The notes below the pieces were generated by a model. It ran no database searches. It was not told the DNA's origin and worked only from the letters and a program-made list of their open reading frames with translations. Below are positions 52,951-63,262 of a stretch of 64,000 nt of DNA, piece by piece. Position 1 is the first letter of the stretch. Each line of letters begins with the position of its first letter. The DNA lies in contig JARGPA010000002.1 of assembly GCA_029213305.1 (NCBI GenBank), positions 87,217 through 151,216 on the forward strand, given 5' to 3'. Position numbers and translations under genes: made by a program. The DNA is from Phycisphaerales bacterium (GTDB lineage: Bacteria > Planctomycetota > Phycisphaerae > Phycisphaerales > UBA1924).

Positions 52951-54600
52951 TCAGTCTCCGACTTTTACAACGACAAGAGTTTCGTCATCTGCTTGATCTT
53001 GTAAGCCTACAAACTGTCGCATACTCCAGAAAATCCGTTCGAGGATATCTTGTGCGGATGCATCCGGAGAACTATTGAGGAACTCAAGGACTCCAGATTC
53101 AAGTCGATCGTTCCCGAATCTCGCCATATCAAAGTTCATCGCGTCAGTGATTCCATCTGTGTAGGCGATCAAAATATCCCCTGCTCTTAGTTGGATCGTG
53201 TGCATCTTGTATGGTTCGTTCTCGATGACTCCAACGACGAGCCCTTCGCCTGGGAGACGCTTGAGTTTGAATCCTGATTTATCCTTACGGAAAAGCAAAG
53301 GTTGTTCGTGGCCTGCAACTACATATCGCATCATCAATGATTCAGGATCAATCATCCCATACCAGATTGTAACAAACTCAGAAACAGTAGTGTCCCGGAA
53401 GACAGCGTCGTTGGTCCTGATCATTACACGCGAGAGATCGTCGCTGAGTTCTGCGTATGCACGAATCGTTGCGCGGACGGCGCTCATGAGTAATCCTGCA
53501 ACAACTCCTTTTCCCACGACATCACCAACAAGAACTCCGAGTTGGTTTCTTACTCCGAAGAGATCATAAAAATCTCCACCGATTTCTTGGCTTGGCTGAT
53601 AGCGCCCTGCGAGTTCCAATCGATCAAACTCAGGGGTCACTTCTGGGAGCATCCTTTTCTGAACTGCTCCTGCGATCTTGAGTGAACGATGCAACCTTCG
53701 TTGGCGTGCTTGAAGTTTGAGCAAACGAGCTTGTTCTACAGCCGCCGCTGCGGATTCTCCCAAGGAGCGGACTAAATTGCGATCTGCGTTTGTGAACTCT
53801 CTCTTGGTTTTGGAATACAGCCTGATGACTCCGATTGGTTTACCATCAAAGACCATTCCTGCACCAAGGAATGCAACCAGTCCTTCGAGTTGACACTCCT
53901 TTGGAACAAGCACCCTTGGATCATCCATCAGACTTGAAGATACGACTACTTCTCCTTCTAAACTGAGACGATCAAACTCACGTGACTTTGAAAGCGGGAT
54001 TGGATTTGTGAGCCAATCATCACTGAGTCCGATCGAAGCGGATCGTTGAAGTTCATTCTCTATTTCGTCGTGCTGGATCCCCAGAGAATCTTCAGGCAAA
54101 AGCATAATCGCGCCTGCATCGAGCCCAAGCACTTCAAGACTGAGCTCAAGAGTCAGCCTCAACATGTCTTTGACTCGTCCGCCTCGAACGAGCAATGAAC
54201 TGAGTTTGTAGAGCACATCAATTTCTTCAACTCGATATCGAAGTTGAGAAACATCCGTGCACATCTCCCCTGCTGTGAGCGCGATCAGTTTTCCGATGTG
54301 ATTCATCAGAGTGTGATTCGTGTTTTCATCGCTCTCTGGATACACAACGATCGAACCGATTGATTCATCTCCGATCTGGATCTGATGAACCGTTGCATCT
54401 TGTGGGATCTCACGAACGATCCCTTGATCTTGTTCATATGAATGCGCATCGAGAACGAGTCCTCGCTCGTCACGGAGTTCGATACAGACTTGTCCTAGAT
54501 CACTGATTGAATGGCATAGAGACGCAATGGTGCCTGTCGTCCAGTAGTCACGAAGAGAGTGCCCACGAGGGCGACCGAGTTCATCTGTAGTTTGAGTCAT
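52951..54600 (-). CDS. GAF plus PP2C/SpoIIE-type serine phosphatase (RsbU-like)
   Basis: 549 residues. The N-terminal 130 residues form an undetermined domain, residues about 140-300 look like a GAF domain, and a coiled linker (AGAVQKRMLPEVTPEF) leads to the phosphatase with GGDFYDLFG, VGDVVGKGVVAGLLM, and LIAYTDGITDAMN. The architecture is that of RsbU/SpoIIE-type regulators in partner-switching pathways; no RsbV/RsbW homologue is adjacent. Similar to, but not a close copy of, the phosphatase at 5034-6419. Confidence 0.88.
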   Translation of the reverse strand: MTQTTDELGRPRGHSLRDYWTTGTIASLCHSISDLGQVCIELRDERGLVLDAHSYEQDQGIVREIPQDATVHQIQIGDESIGSIVVYPESDENTNHTLMNHIGKLIALTAGEMCTDVSQLRYRVEEIDVLYKLSSLLVRGGRVKDMLRLTLELSLEVLGLDAGAIMLLPEDSLGIQHDEIENELQRSASIGLSDDWLTNPIPLSKSREFDRLSLEGEVVVSSSLMDDPRVLVPKECQLEGLVAFLGAGMVFDGKPIGVIRLYSKTKREFTNADRNLVRSLGESAAAAVEQARLLKLQARQRRLHRSLKIAGAVQKRMLPEVTPEFDRLELAGRYQPSQEIGGDFYDLFGVRNQLGVLVGDVVGKGVVAGLLMSAVRATIRAYAELSDDLSRVMIRTNDAVFRDTTVSEFVTIWYGMIDPESLMMRYVVAGHEQPLLFRKDKSGFKLKRLPGEGLVVGVIENEPYKMHTIQLRAGDILIAYTDGITDAMNFDMARFGNDRLESGVLEFLNSSPDASAQDILERIFWSMRQFVGLQDQADDETLVVVKVGD

Positions 54601-54611
54601 CGATCTTGTGT

Positions 54612-56462
54612 TCAGTCAGATTCCTGAGTTGTATCCGTTGAACTGGATTCTGAAGTTGATTCTCCTGCACCAAGATCGAGTCCCCACACTTGCGAGAGCA
54701 AACTTGAGAATCTTTGATCTGAATCATCGCCGCGCTCTTTGACAACTGCAAGCCCTTCGGAAACCATTTGATCATCGTTGATCTGATATCCGAGGTATGC
54801 AAGGAGGATCCCTGCAGATACTCTGATCCGATCACTCTCCATCAAACGCATTGATAACTCAGGAGTAGTCAATCCTGCGCGTTCTTTGAGACGATCAGTA
54901 AGCTTAATAATTCGGTTCTGATCTGGGAGAAGTTTACCTGAGTATTTTGATGCAACGACTTCTGGATGCATAGAGAAGAGTGATTGAAGATTTACTGATG
55001 CACTCAGGACCATTCCAGCGCCTATCTGGGCATGCAAGCGCCCTAGTTGAGCTGGAATATCCCCCGGGTTGATAGAGAGTGCGTGAGTGAATCGCTCTTC
55101 TGCGTCAAAGTATCGCCCTTCAGCGATCAAGCGTTGTCCTGTAACCATGTGCTCGCCGTAGATATCACGATCTGCAGCTCTTGGATCGAGCAGTTGATCA
55201 ATTTCTCTTGCGGATGATCCACGAAGCACTTGGAGTGTTTCTGGGTCTATTGCCATGACGGTTGGATCATACAGTTCAACTGTTGAAGTATCTGAGCTGA
55301 TATTTTTGAGTGATTCTTGGATCGCTTGTGAGAGAGGACTATTCGAGTTCTCTGGGAGGTAATCTCTCGGATCGAGTGTTACATTTGGGTCGTTCACTTC
55401 TTCAGGATCTGTAGACTCTGGATTATCTTTGGGGTTATCCATCGGATCAGACAAGTCAGTGTTGTTCGGATCGTCGTCGTTCGCGGGTTTGGCGCCGTAG
55501 AGTTTCTCACGAAGATCTTGCATCTGTCGAATGAGCCAAGAATCATTCGTTTCATCGGATCGGATAGTACTTTGTGCGTTCTCTTCGTCGGTTCTGAGTT
55601 TCTCGACATGATCTCGCATTTGCTCAACCAAACCTTCATACGAGGTTGGGAGTCGATTTGATACTTGTCCCGAATTCACCCCATTAGGTGGTCGAGCAAC
55701 GAGTGGATTTATTTCTGGTTCATCTTCAGCCATCGGGGTGGATGTCACTCCAAGCAAAGGCGACGCGATAAGTCCTACTGCTTTTCGATCAACGCCTTCG
55801 GTATAGACAGAAAGAAGCGCAGGCTGGAGATTGTTCGTCGTAGTGTATGTTGATGCAGATCGCAATGTGCCCAACATTGATCCTGTATCAACACCTGAGT
55901 ATGAAGCGTTTTGAGTAGGACGATAAGCTGAGAGTTGTTTCCCTCGTTGATCTAGATCTTCTCTTTCTTGATCATATCGGATACTGGATCCAGTCTCGGT
56001 TTGGCCGTAGGAGTTGGTGTAACTTGAATAGTAGTTGTCGCGTGAAGTAGACAAGTTACCCATCAAGTTGCGCGTTGGAGCAGCTCCGGTTGTGAGTGCG
56101 AACTGGTATTGAATCGCGTCTGTCCCACGAATGCCCATCCCTGCGAGTCCCGAATACAACGAATCGCGACGAAATGCAAAGAGAGAGTCCGATCCTAACT
56201 CTCCAGTGAACTCGCCGGCCGCCCGATAACCCAAGTCCCCACGGAAACTGAGGCCGCCAGGCGCGTTCCCAGTTGCAATCGCATTCCGGAAACTAAGCTC
56301 TGAAGCCAAACTCGGGCGCTGGAAGTTCTTTCTTCCGTTCTGCCCGGTGTTTGCATCGAGTGCGCTCCCGTCTCCTAGAGCATCTTGTGCAAATGCGTGA
56401 CCGCAGAGGGTTGTTAATGCGAGGGCACAGAAAACTGCTTTGGTTCGTCTCAATTGGGACAT
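54612..56462 (-). CDS. Exported protein with Ser/Thr-rich region and a TPR-like segment
   Basis: 616 residues. AAGGAG lies five bases before ATG 56462 (the frame begins at a TTG at 56477). The signal peptide is MSQLRRTKAVFCALALTT ending near HAFA. The mature protein is Ser/Gly/Asn-rich for about 300 residues, then has an Asp/Asn/Pro-rich linker (about 300-390) and a TPR-like motif (LIAEGRYFDAEERFTHALSI). No enzymatic motif is visible. It is 11 bases upstream of the phosphatase on the same strand. Confidence 0.8.
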   Translation of the reverse strand: MSQLRRTKAVFCALALTTLCGHAFAQDALGDGSALDANTGQNGRKNFQRPSLASELSFRNAIATGNAPGGLSFRGDLGYRAAGEFTGELGSDSLFAFRRDSLYSGLAGMGIRGTDAIQYQFALTTGAAPTRNLMGNLSTSRDNYYSSYTNSYGQTETGSSIRYDQEREDLDQRGKQLSAYRPTQNASYSGVDTGSMLGTLRSASTYTTTNNLQPALLSVYTEGVDRKAVGLIASPLLGVTSTPMAEDEPEINPLVARPPNGVNSGQVSNRLPTSYEGLVEQMRDHVEKLRTDEENAQSTIRSDETNDSWLIRQMQDLREKLYGAKPANDDDPNNTDLSDPMDNPKDNPESTDPEEVNDPNVTLDPRDYLPENSNSPLSQAIQESLKNISSDTSTVELYDPTVMAIDPETLQVLRGSSAREIDQLLDPRAADRDIYGEHMVTGQRLIAEGRYFDAEERFTHALSINPGDIPAQLGRLHAQIGAGMVLSASVNLQSLFSMHPEVVASKYSGKLLPDQNRIIKLTDRLKERAGLTTPELSMRLMESDRIRVSAGILLAYLGYQINDDQMVSEGLAVVKERGDDSDQRFSSLLSQVWGLDLGAGESTSESSSTDTTQESD

Positions 56463-56646
56463 CATCACTCCTTGCAAGATACCGAAAGCGGCACCTCTCT
56501 ATCATACTCGGTTCAACACGCAATCGGTTCACAGAATCTTGGTGTTGGGAGCGCTGAAACTGCCTTTTTTCATAAAAAACAACTGGTATCGGGATGAATC
56601 CGATACCAGAGCACATTTGGAGTTCGATTCGAGTGGGTCCGCTCGA

Positions 56647-57618
56647 TCAGATGCTGTCAAGCGAGGCGGGAGCATTCATCATTGTTCGGACTTTCGCACA
56701 CATATCTGCAGATGCTTCAGAAACGAGCAGATACTGCACACCGTCTTGTACCCACGCGAAGAGACTCGCGCCAGAATCCTTGCAAGCTTTTGAGTCAAGA
56801 CGGAAAGTAACATTGTCGCTCAGAGGCAACAACCCTGGATCCGGAGAGATGAACAGGCTCAGAGCGATGTGTTCGCCGTCAGATGAGATCGCGTCAAACC
56901 TGAGATGACCTGAACGAGAAGTTGATGGGACTGAACAATCGCCGCCGCCGTAGAAAACAATTTCACCGACGGATTGTGCCATGTCTGGAACGATGACTTG
57001 TGCACCGAACTCGTTACTGAAATATTGGGTTGCTTGGTTGATGTCGTGCTCAACGAGCTTTGATTTCGCAGCTTTGTCATCACAACAACGGTTATGCTCA
57101 CGAACGACGAAATCACTCACCCGGTTGTAATAGCTTGCTTGTTGGATATTGAGTCCGTTTGGAATCGGTCCTGATGAGAATGAGGTGCTTTGCCAGATGA
57201 GGGTGCCTGCGACCATTAACAGGAGCGCGGCCGCGATCCCGATAACTGGACGGCGAGTCCAAAAGTTTTGACTTCGGGTATATTCCCCAGCATCTTCGAT
57301 TCGTTGTGCGAACGCTGCTTGCTCTTGTTGAGTTTCTTCAACAATTTGATTCGCAGACTGTGCCGCGATTGATGCAATCTTGTTCCTTAATGAATCAGGA
57401 CATGGGGGTTTAGTCATCACACGAGAACAGCAATCTTTGAGTGCTTTCTCAAACTCGATTTGAGACTTTGCTTCAGGGTGTTCTGCAAAATAAGCATTGA
57501 GCTCTTTGCATTGACAATCGGAAAGCTCTCCATCAGCCGCTGCTCTGAGCAGGGTTGCGATGTTCATCGGGTCACGCGGGTCCTGTGCGTGCTCTGATTG
57601 TGGCTGATCGTTGTTCAT
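56647..57618 (-). CDS. Membrane anti-sigma factor-like protein, cysteine-rich
   Basis: 323 residues. The cytoplasmic N-terminal part has the pattern of anti-sigma factors (ADGELSDCQCKELNAYFAEHPE) with cysteines at 35, 37, 63, 64 and 73; a classical HxxxCxxC motif is not clear. One membrane helix lies at about 124-142, followed by an outer domain with REHNRCCDDK and further cysteines (DCSVPS, SKACKD, SADMCAKV). It follows the ECF sigma gene by 42 bases, the usual sigma/anti-sigma order. Confidence 0.82.
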   Translation of the reverse strand: MNNDQPQSEHAQDPRDPMNIATLLRAAADGELSDCQCKELNAYFAEHPEAKSQIEFEKALKDCCSRVMTKPPCPDSLRNKIASIAAQSANQIVEETQQEQAAFAQRIEDAGEYTRSQNFWTRRPVIGIAAALLLMVAGTLIWQSTSFSSGPIPNGLNIQQASYYNRVSDFVVREHNRCCDDKAAKSKLVEHDINQATQYFSNEFGAQVIVPDMAQSVGEIVFYGGGDCSVPSTSRSGHLRFDAISSDGEHIALSLFISPDPGLLPLSDNVTFRLDSKACKDSGASLFAWVQDGVQYLLVSEASADMCAKVRTMMNAPASLDSI

Positions 57619-57660
57619 AGGTAGTTCGTTATCCTTGATCCCTCTGTCATAATCCTCTGT

Positions 57661-58341
57661 TTATTCTGGTTCTGAAGATAGCAATCTGAGACCGAGATCG
57701 TCAACTGCTTGTTCGTCACTCATTAAAGAATCCGCAAGGAGCTTTCGCGCCCGATGGAGTCTACTCATCACAGTACCAATCGGTACCCCTACGATTTCTG
57801 CGATCTCACGGTATTTGAGCCCGTCGACACCCCAGTACATGAGTACCTCTCGATACTCTTCTTTCAAATCTTCAATAGCCGACTTTAATCGGCTATCAAC
57901 ATGCTCCCAATCAAGATCTGTTCGATCCCAAACCGGGGGCGCTTCATCAGGCATTTGCTCACTTGACGACTCATTGAAGAACTCTTCAACCGCCATTGGT
58001 TGTCGAGCTTCTTTCTTTATCCTTGTGTAGAACACATTGTGACAAATGGCAAAGAGCCACGATCGCATTCCACCGCTACCGGATGTTGGGTCGTCATCTG
58101 CACTTTTGTCCTCGAACCTTTCGATAGTCTGAGGGCGGAAAGCACGGATGTAAACTTCCTGAACCAACTCATCGGCCTCTTCAGGACGACGGGTGAGATG
58201 AAGAGCCATTCGATACACTGCATCGAGATGCTCAAGAGCAAGCTGTTCGAACTTGTTTCGGTCCAACTTGTTGCCTGCCCTTTCTCTTCGTTCTGAAAAA
58301 CGAAACTCGATACGAATGTATTCCCACTGTATTCCAAGCAT
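57661..58341 (-). CDS. ECF-family RNA polymerase sigma factor
   Basis: 226 residues. Region 2 is recognisable (LALEHLDAVYRMALHLTRR, EADELVQEVYIRAFR, SWLFAICHNVFYTRI) and region 4 (YREVLMYWGVDGLKYREIAEIVGVPIGTVMSRLHRARKLL) holds the helix-turn-helix. Its partner, the membrane anti-sigma, follows directly, so activity is probably set by an envelope signal. An N-terminal extension of about 30 residues precedes region 2; the real start could lie further in, at a non-ATG codon. Confidence 0.9.
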   Translation of the reverse strand: MLGIQWEYIRIEFRFSERRERAGNKLDRNKFEQLALEHLDAVYRMALHLTRRPEEADELVQEVYIRAFRPQTIERFEDKSADDDPTSGSGGMRSWLFAICHNVFYTRIKKEARQPMAVEEFFNESSSEQMPDEAPPVWDRTDLDWEHVDSRLKSAIEDLKEEYREVLMYWGVDGLKYREIAEIVGVPIGTVMSRLHRARKLLADSLMSDEQAVDDLGLRLLSSEPE

Positions 58342-58459
58342 AGCGCAGAACGAGCAGTTAGTTATTCCAACACGTCATTCAATCATCAGAATCGTTCCAA
58401 GCTCTCTCTTTCCATAGTTGAGAGCCGCCGGGGGGGATTGGTTGAACTACAATCTTGCG

Positions 58460-60187
58460 ATGTCCAACCAGAATACCGATCATACGCCGTACTATATCAC
58501 CACTCCGATCTATTATGTGAACGATCGTCCACATATTGGACATTGTTACACAACTCTGATCGCGGATGTCGCTGCTCGCGCCCAGCGATTGATCGGACGA
58601 GATGTGTTCTTCCTTACTGGGACTGACGAGCATGCAGAAAAGGTCTCTAAGACTGCTGCTGAGAATGACAAGACTCCATACGAATGGGCAACGATCAACG
58701 CAGATCGATTTAAAGCCGCATTCGATTTCATGAACTTCAGCAACGATGATTTTGTACGCACCACAGAGGATCGTCATAAATCGAAAGCAGTTGAATACAT
58801 CACACAGCTTAAAGATGCAGGAATCATCACTCTTGGAGATTACGAGGGTTGGTATGACCCATCCCAAGAGGAATATCTCACGGAGATGGTTGCAAAGGAG
58901 AACGATTTCAAGTCACCCGTTACTGGAAGAGACTTGGAGAAACGGGTTGAACAGAACTGGTTCTTTGATCTCCCACGATATGAACCGTGGCTTCTTGAGC
59001 AGATAGAGTCTGACACAATTCGCGTGCTACCTGAAGCTCGCAAGAATGAAGTCTTGGGAAGACTCAAACAAGGGTTGCGACCTGTTCCAGTTTCTCGTCA
59101 GATTAAAGAGGGCGACGCGGACTGGGGGATTCAGATGCCCGGCGATGATTCACACCGGATCTATGTCTGGATTGAGGCGCTGTGTAACTACTTGACGATC
59201 GTTGACAACGATGAGCGACAGAAATATTGGGACGGCGAAGTTGTACATCTGATGGCAAAGGACATCATCTGGTTCCACGCGATCATTTGGCCCGCGATGT
59301 TGAATGCGCTCGGTAAAACCCCGCCCCAAACGGTATATGCGCATGCATATTGGATCGCAGAGGGAACGAAGATGTCCAAGAGCCTGGGCAATTTCGTTGA
59401 GATTGATCTGCTCCAGGCCTACGCAGAGAAGCACAGTCTTGACGCGGTTCGTTGGTTCTTAACGACGCAAGGACCACTGGGAGCAAACGATTCCGACTTT
59501 GCACACTCACGCTTTGTCGAGGTATATAACGCAGATCTTGCTAACTCTGTTGGGAACTCGACGAGCCGGGTTGGCAACATGTTTAACAAATACTTCGACG
59601 GCAAAGTATCTGGTACATGCAACGGAGAGTTCGGATTTGATAACGGGACTTCACTTCAAACTGCACTGATTGCTCTTGAAAATGCGGGCAAAAAATCCGA
59701 CGATCCAGATCGCACATACAAAATTGCTGAGTTTACCAGTCAAGCAGTTGTGAATGCATGCGACTCACTCTCAAAAATGGATCTCGATGCAATGCTTGAT
59801 GCAGGACGATCAATCGTGCGCCATGTAGATGATTTCATCTCGTTCTCTGCACCGTTTACACTTGCAAAGCAACTCGACACACTCGAAGACGGCACACACG
59901 CGTTGAGTTCAATCCTTTATTCATGTGGCGAAGCGTTGCGGATTGCATCTCTGTTGCTCTCGCCGGCGATGCCTGAAAAGATGGCCGAGCTCTGGCGCAA
60001 CTGGAACTGCAATCATCTTGTCGATCCGGATGACGCGAACTCAGGCTTTGTTGCTCCTTTAAGTGAACTCGCAAAATGGAACGGTGATTACGGTCTCAAA
60101 CCAGGACAAGAGATCATCAAGGGCGAAGCATTGTTTATGCGTGCGGACACGAAAGAGCCTGCACCTGAAATCGAACCGGCTTCATAA
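58460..60187 (+). CDS. metG: Methionyl-tRNA synthetase
   Basis: 575 residues from ATG 58460. The class I signature PHIGHC (HIGH) and KMSKS in GTKMSKSLGN are present, with GTDEHAEKV and the C-terminal anticodon-binding helices. No C-terminal tRNA-binding (EMAP-like) domain is present, so this is the short form. The metal-knuckle cysteines of the E. coli type are absent. It charges tRNA-Met. The next gene starts one base after its stop. Confidence 0.94.
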   Translation: MSNQNTDHTPYYITTPIYYVNDRPHIGHCYTTLIADVAARAQRLIGRDVFFLTGTDEHAEKVSKTAAENDKTPYEWATINADRFKAAFDFMNFSNDDFVRTTEDRHKSKAVEYITQLKDAGIITLGDYEGWYDPSQEEYLTEMVAKENDFKSPVTGRDLEKRVEQNWFFDLPRYEPWLLEQIESDTIRVLPEARKNEVLGRLKQGLRPVPVSRQIKEGDADWGIQMPGDDSHRIYVWIEALCNYLTIVDNDERQKYWDGEVVHLMAKDIIWFHAIIWPAMLNALGKTPPQTVYAHAYWIAEGTKMSKSLGNFVEIDLLQAYAEKHSLDAVRWFLTTQGPLGANDSDFAHSRFVEVYNADLANSVGNSTSRVGNMFNKYFDGKVSGTCNGEFGFDNGTSLQTALIALENAGKKSDDPDRTYKIAEFTSQAVVNACDSLSKMDLDAMLDAGRSIVRHVDDFISFSAPFTLAKQLDTLEDGTHALSSILYSCGEALRIASLLLSPAMPEKMAELWRNWNCNHLVDPDDANSGFVAPLSELAKWNGDYGLKPGQEIIKGEALFMRADTKEPAPEIEPAS

Positions 60188-60781
60188 ATGCATCGCATCG
60201 ACTATTACCAATCATCAGTTGCTGCACAGTTTCGAGCATTGCATCTTCGTGAAAACGGAATTATGGCCGGCGTGATCGACGGCTCAGTCAGCGCTGTCAC
60301 AGGGCTCTATGGCGGGCTACGCTCACAAGGACAATACGAACTTGTAATCTCAACGAAGAGAGAAAAAGAACGCTCGCTTCTGCTGCTTGAAGAGTTTGAG
60401 CTCAATCCGCCTCACATCGAAGAAGGCTGGGAAGATGATGTTCAACCTGATCTGGCGCTGCTTGATCAACGTCATGTTCCTCAGTGTCCATCGTGTAAAA
60501 CTTCGCTTTGTACATCAAGACCGTTTGGACCTTGCATCGCATGTTCTTCGCCGTACAACATGGCAGAGCTCGTCTTTGAGAAGTTTGGCCCTGATGCGCT
60601 CGCTTGTTGTTATGAGAGCGCTGAACCTTTAGCAAACTACACGGATGATGAGATATGCGAGATTCCGCTCGATTGCCCTTCGTGCACATATCCACTCGAT
60701 GGGCTCTCTATGAATGGAGCATGTCCTGAATGTGGAGCGGTATTCTCTCGACGTGAACTCTTTATCAATATCCTGGGATAA
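60188..60781 (+). CDS. DUF2007-like N-terminal domain plus zinc ribbons
   Basis: 197 residues, ATG one base past the metG stop. Residues 1-75 match the DUF2007 pattern (YQSSVAAQFRALHLRENGI, then YELVISTKREKERSLLLLEEF), a small ferredoxin-like domain of putative signalling role. The rest has zinc-ribbon cysteine pairs: CPSCKTS with CIAC, and CPSCTYPL with CPECGAV. It probably binds two zinc ions. The function is unknown; a link to metG is only positional. Confidence 0.78.
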   Translation: MHRIDYYQSSVAAQFRALHLRENGIMAGVIDGSVSAVTGLYGGLRSQGQYELVISTKREKERSLLLLEEFELNPPHIEEGWEDDVQPDLALLDQRHVPQCPSCKTSLCTSRPFGPCIACSSPYNMAELVFEKFGPDALACCYESAEPLANYTDDEICEIPLDCPSCTYPLDGLSMNGACPECGAVFSRRELFINILG

Positions 60782-60815
60782 TCACACTGCTCTGTTTTAC
60801 AAGAAAGTCACATGA

Positions 60816-61502
60816 ATGCTTGAATCTGAACTGATCATCTTTGATTGTGATGGCGTGTTGGTTGATACAGAGCCCTTGACAAACAGGGTTCTTGCACGCT
60901 GTGTGACTCAAGCGGGTTGGGAAGTCGATACCGCGTACTCGATCACTCATTTCAAGGGCCGAAACCTGACTGATATCCTCGCAGATGTGGAATCACATCT
61001 GGGCAAAGAGTTACCGAGCTTGATTGATGATTACCGCAAGCAGATGTACGAGGAGATCAACACGTTTGGAGTTCCTGCATTGAGCGGGATTCATGAGTTG
61101 CTAGATGCTCTTGACGAGCTCGAACACGAAGCTCCCCATCGATGTATTGGGACGAATGCACCACTTGAGAAAGCTCGACTCACACTAGGTGGATCTGGTT
61201 TAATCAATCGTTTTGAGCATCGTGATGGGTCGGATCGTCAAACTATGTTCAGTGCGTATGAGGTTGGGAAATGGAAACCAGATCCGGGGCTATTTCTCCA
61301 TGCGGCGCTCACGATGGGACATGATCCCAAGGATTGCATCGTCGTGGAGGACTCGACAGCGGGAGTGACAGCCGCGATTGCGGCGGGAATGCGGGTCATA
61401 GGACTCGCAGATCTGACTCCTGTCGATGATTTGTTAGAAGCGGGTGCAACTCGGGTTGTGGAATCGCACCATGAGTTGATTGACGACCTGAAACAGGGTT
61501 GA
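60816..61502 (+). CDS. HAD-superfamily phosphatase/phosphomutase-like protein
   Basis: 228 residues. HAD motif I IIFDCDGVLVDTEPL, motif II in CIGTNAPLEKA (Thr in place of the usual Ser), motif III Lys in GKWKPDPGLFLHAA and motif IV VVEDSTAGVTAAIAAG form the beta-phosphoglucomutase/YieH-type pattern. The catalytic aspartates are the two in motif I. The substrate is unassigned. The cap domain is helical and of class C1 size. Confidence 0.9.
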   Translation: MLESELIIFDCDGVLVDTEPLTNRVLARCVTQAGWEVDTAYSITHFKGRNLTDILADVESHLGKELPSLIDDYRKQMYEEINTFGVPALSGIHELLDALDELEHEAPHRCIGTNAPLEKARLTLGGSGLINRFEHRDGSDRQTMFSAYEVGKWKPDPGLFLHAALTMGHDPKDCIVVEDSTAGVTAAIAAGMRVIGLADLTPVDDLLEAGATRVVESHHELIDDLKQG

Positions 61503-61612
61503 TTCGTCCGAGTTCTGCAAATCATGCTTAACACTTGATTTATACCGAGTTTGTTCTTCGATTGTTGAGCAATAATTTTGCTTTTCATGGATCGTGTCTA
61601 TGATCCTCGACT

Positions 61613-63202
61613 ATGCCCATCCCCCGAATCGCCATCGTCGGCCGACCCAATGTCGGCAAGAGCTCATTGCTCAATCTCATTGCTCAAGAACGGATCGCAA
61701 TTGTTGATCCTACTCCAGGGGTAACGCGCGATCGGATCTCGTCCGTCGTTGAACTCACCCACCCAGATCTCAAGGGTCCAGCCAAGCAGGTTGAGCTCAC
61801 TGATACCGGCGGATACGGCGTATATGTCGCGGACGGGAAACGATACAACGAGATCGGGGAAGACCTATCTACCCTCACCAAGGACATCGAAAACCAAATT
61901 GCAGAAGCAGTATCGAGCGCCGACATCATTCTCTTTGCAGTTGATTGTCAAGCTGGGATTACTTCACAGGATCAAGCAATCTGTCAGATGCTCCGAGAGC
62001 AAAAACTTGGTCGTCGCGATAAAAACGGTTCTAAGAATAAAGAACTCACTCGGGTTTATGTCGTTGCTACAAAGTGTGATGATTCCAGTTGGGAACCACA
62101 TGCGTATGAACTCTCTGCTTTTGGGTTTGGGGTTCCGCTTATCTGTAGTTCAACGAGTAAGTACTTCCGTCGAAACTTACTAGATCGTTTGTACGAGATT
62201 ACGCCTGAGAATCGAGACGAACCAGAACCAGAAGCCGACATGAAGATCGCGATTGTTGGAAAACGAAACGCGGGCAAATCCACGCTTGTGAACCGACTCG
62301 CGGGTGAACCTCGTGTGATTGTTTCCGAGATCGCGGGAACAACGCGCGACGCGGTTGATGTCAAAATTGAAATAGACGGCAAATCCATCCTCGCAATTGA
62401 TACTGCGGGTTTGCGCCGTAAGAAGTCATTCCAAGATCAAATTGAGTGGTATGCTCTTGATCGCGCCCAACGAGCGATTCAACGAGCAGATGTTGTGGTA
62501 TTCATGGTGGATGCAACAACAGAAATCTCTCAAGTCGATGAACAGCTTGGCAAGTTGATTGTTGATTCGTTCAAACCTGTTGTGATTGTGATCAACAAAT
62601 GGGACGAAGCAAAGGATGCAAGCGACGAGAAAGGCCGAAAGGTTACCCCTCAGCGCTACGAAGAGTACTTCCGCAAGGAACTCGGCGGATTGCGCTTTGC
62701 TCCAATTTCGTTCATGAGCGCCAAAGACGGGCTCAATGTCAAAAACACGATGGATTTGGCGTTTGAAATCCATGCACAAAACAACGAACGCGTTGGAACT
62801 GGACAACTCAATCGAATCATCAAGGGTATCCTTGAAAAACGCGGGCCGAGTAACCGATTGGGAATCGAAGCGAAGGTTTACTTTGCGTCACAAGTGAAAA
62901 CTGCTCCACCGACGATTGTGCTTGTTGTAAACGATCCTGATTTGTTTACAAACAACTACGAGAAGTTCTTAATGAACCGCTTCCGTGAGGTGCTTCCGTT
63001 TGACGAAGTCCCGATCCGATTAATCATGCGTGCGAGAAAACGAGTTGAGAAACGACTCCGAGGCACAAGCGGTAAGGGTAACCTTCACGCTCCTGATCCG
63101 ACTACTGGTAAGTTCGACGGTGAACTCGATATCGAGAACATTGATCGCGATGCTCTGTTAGTTGACTTGCCTGACGATGCGTCGTTGTACTTCGATGATT
63201 GA
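61613..63202 (+). CDS. der: Ribosome biogenesis GTPase Der (EngA)
   Basis: 529 residues with two tandem GTPase domains: GRPNVGKSS with DTGGYG, and GKRNAGKST with DTAGLRRK and NKWD, followed by a KH-like C-terminal domain. The first domain's guanine-specificity motif reads TKCD and not NKxD, a departure in the G4 motif. Der acts in 50S subunit assembly. At its downstream end an acidic tail follows the KH-like domain. It stands alone, followed by a terminator. Confidence 0.94.
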   Translation: MPIPRIAIVGRPNVGKSSLLNLIAQERIAIVDPTPGVTRDRISSVVELTHPDLKGPAKQVELTDTGGYGVYVADGKRYNEIGEDLSTLTKDIENQIAEAVSSADIILFAVDCQAGITSQDQAICQMLREQKLGRRDKNGSKNKELTRVYVVATKCDDSSWEPHAYELSAFGFGVPLICSSTSKYFRRNLLDRLYEITPENRDEPEPEADMKIAIVGKRNAGKSTLVNRLAGEPRVIVSEIAGTTRDAVDVKIEIDGKSILAIDTAGLRRKKSFQDQIEWYALDRAQRAIQRADVVVFMVDATTEISQVDEQLGKLIVDSFKPVVIVINKWDEAKDASDEKGRKVTPQRYEEYFRKELGGLRFAPISFMSAKDGLNVKNTMDLAFEIHAQNNERVGTGQLNRIIKGILEKRGPSNRLGIEAKVYFASQVKTAPPTIVLVVNDPDLFTNNYEKFLMNRFREVLPFDEVPIRLIMRARKRVEKRLRGTSGKGNLHAPDPTTGKFDGELDIENIDRDALLVDLPDDASLYFDD

Positions 63203-63228
63203 TTGATTTCTTGAATCGATGATAAATG

Positions 63229-63262
63229 CCTCCTCGCAACTTGCGGGGAGGGTTGTCTTTTG
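63229..63262 (+). terminator. Probable terminator after der
   Basis: CCTCCTCGC (63229-63237) pairs with GCGGGGAGG (63243-63251) with one G-T wobble and a five-base loop, followed by a loose T-rich tract to 63262. The T-tract is interrupted, so termination may be partial. Confidence 0.6.
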
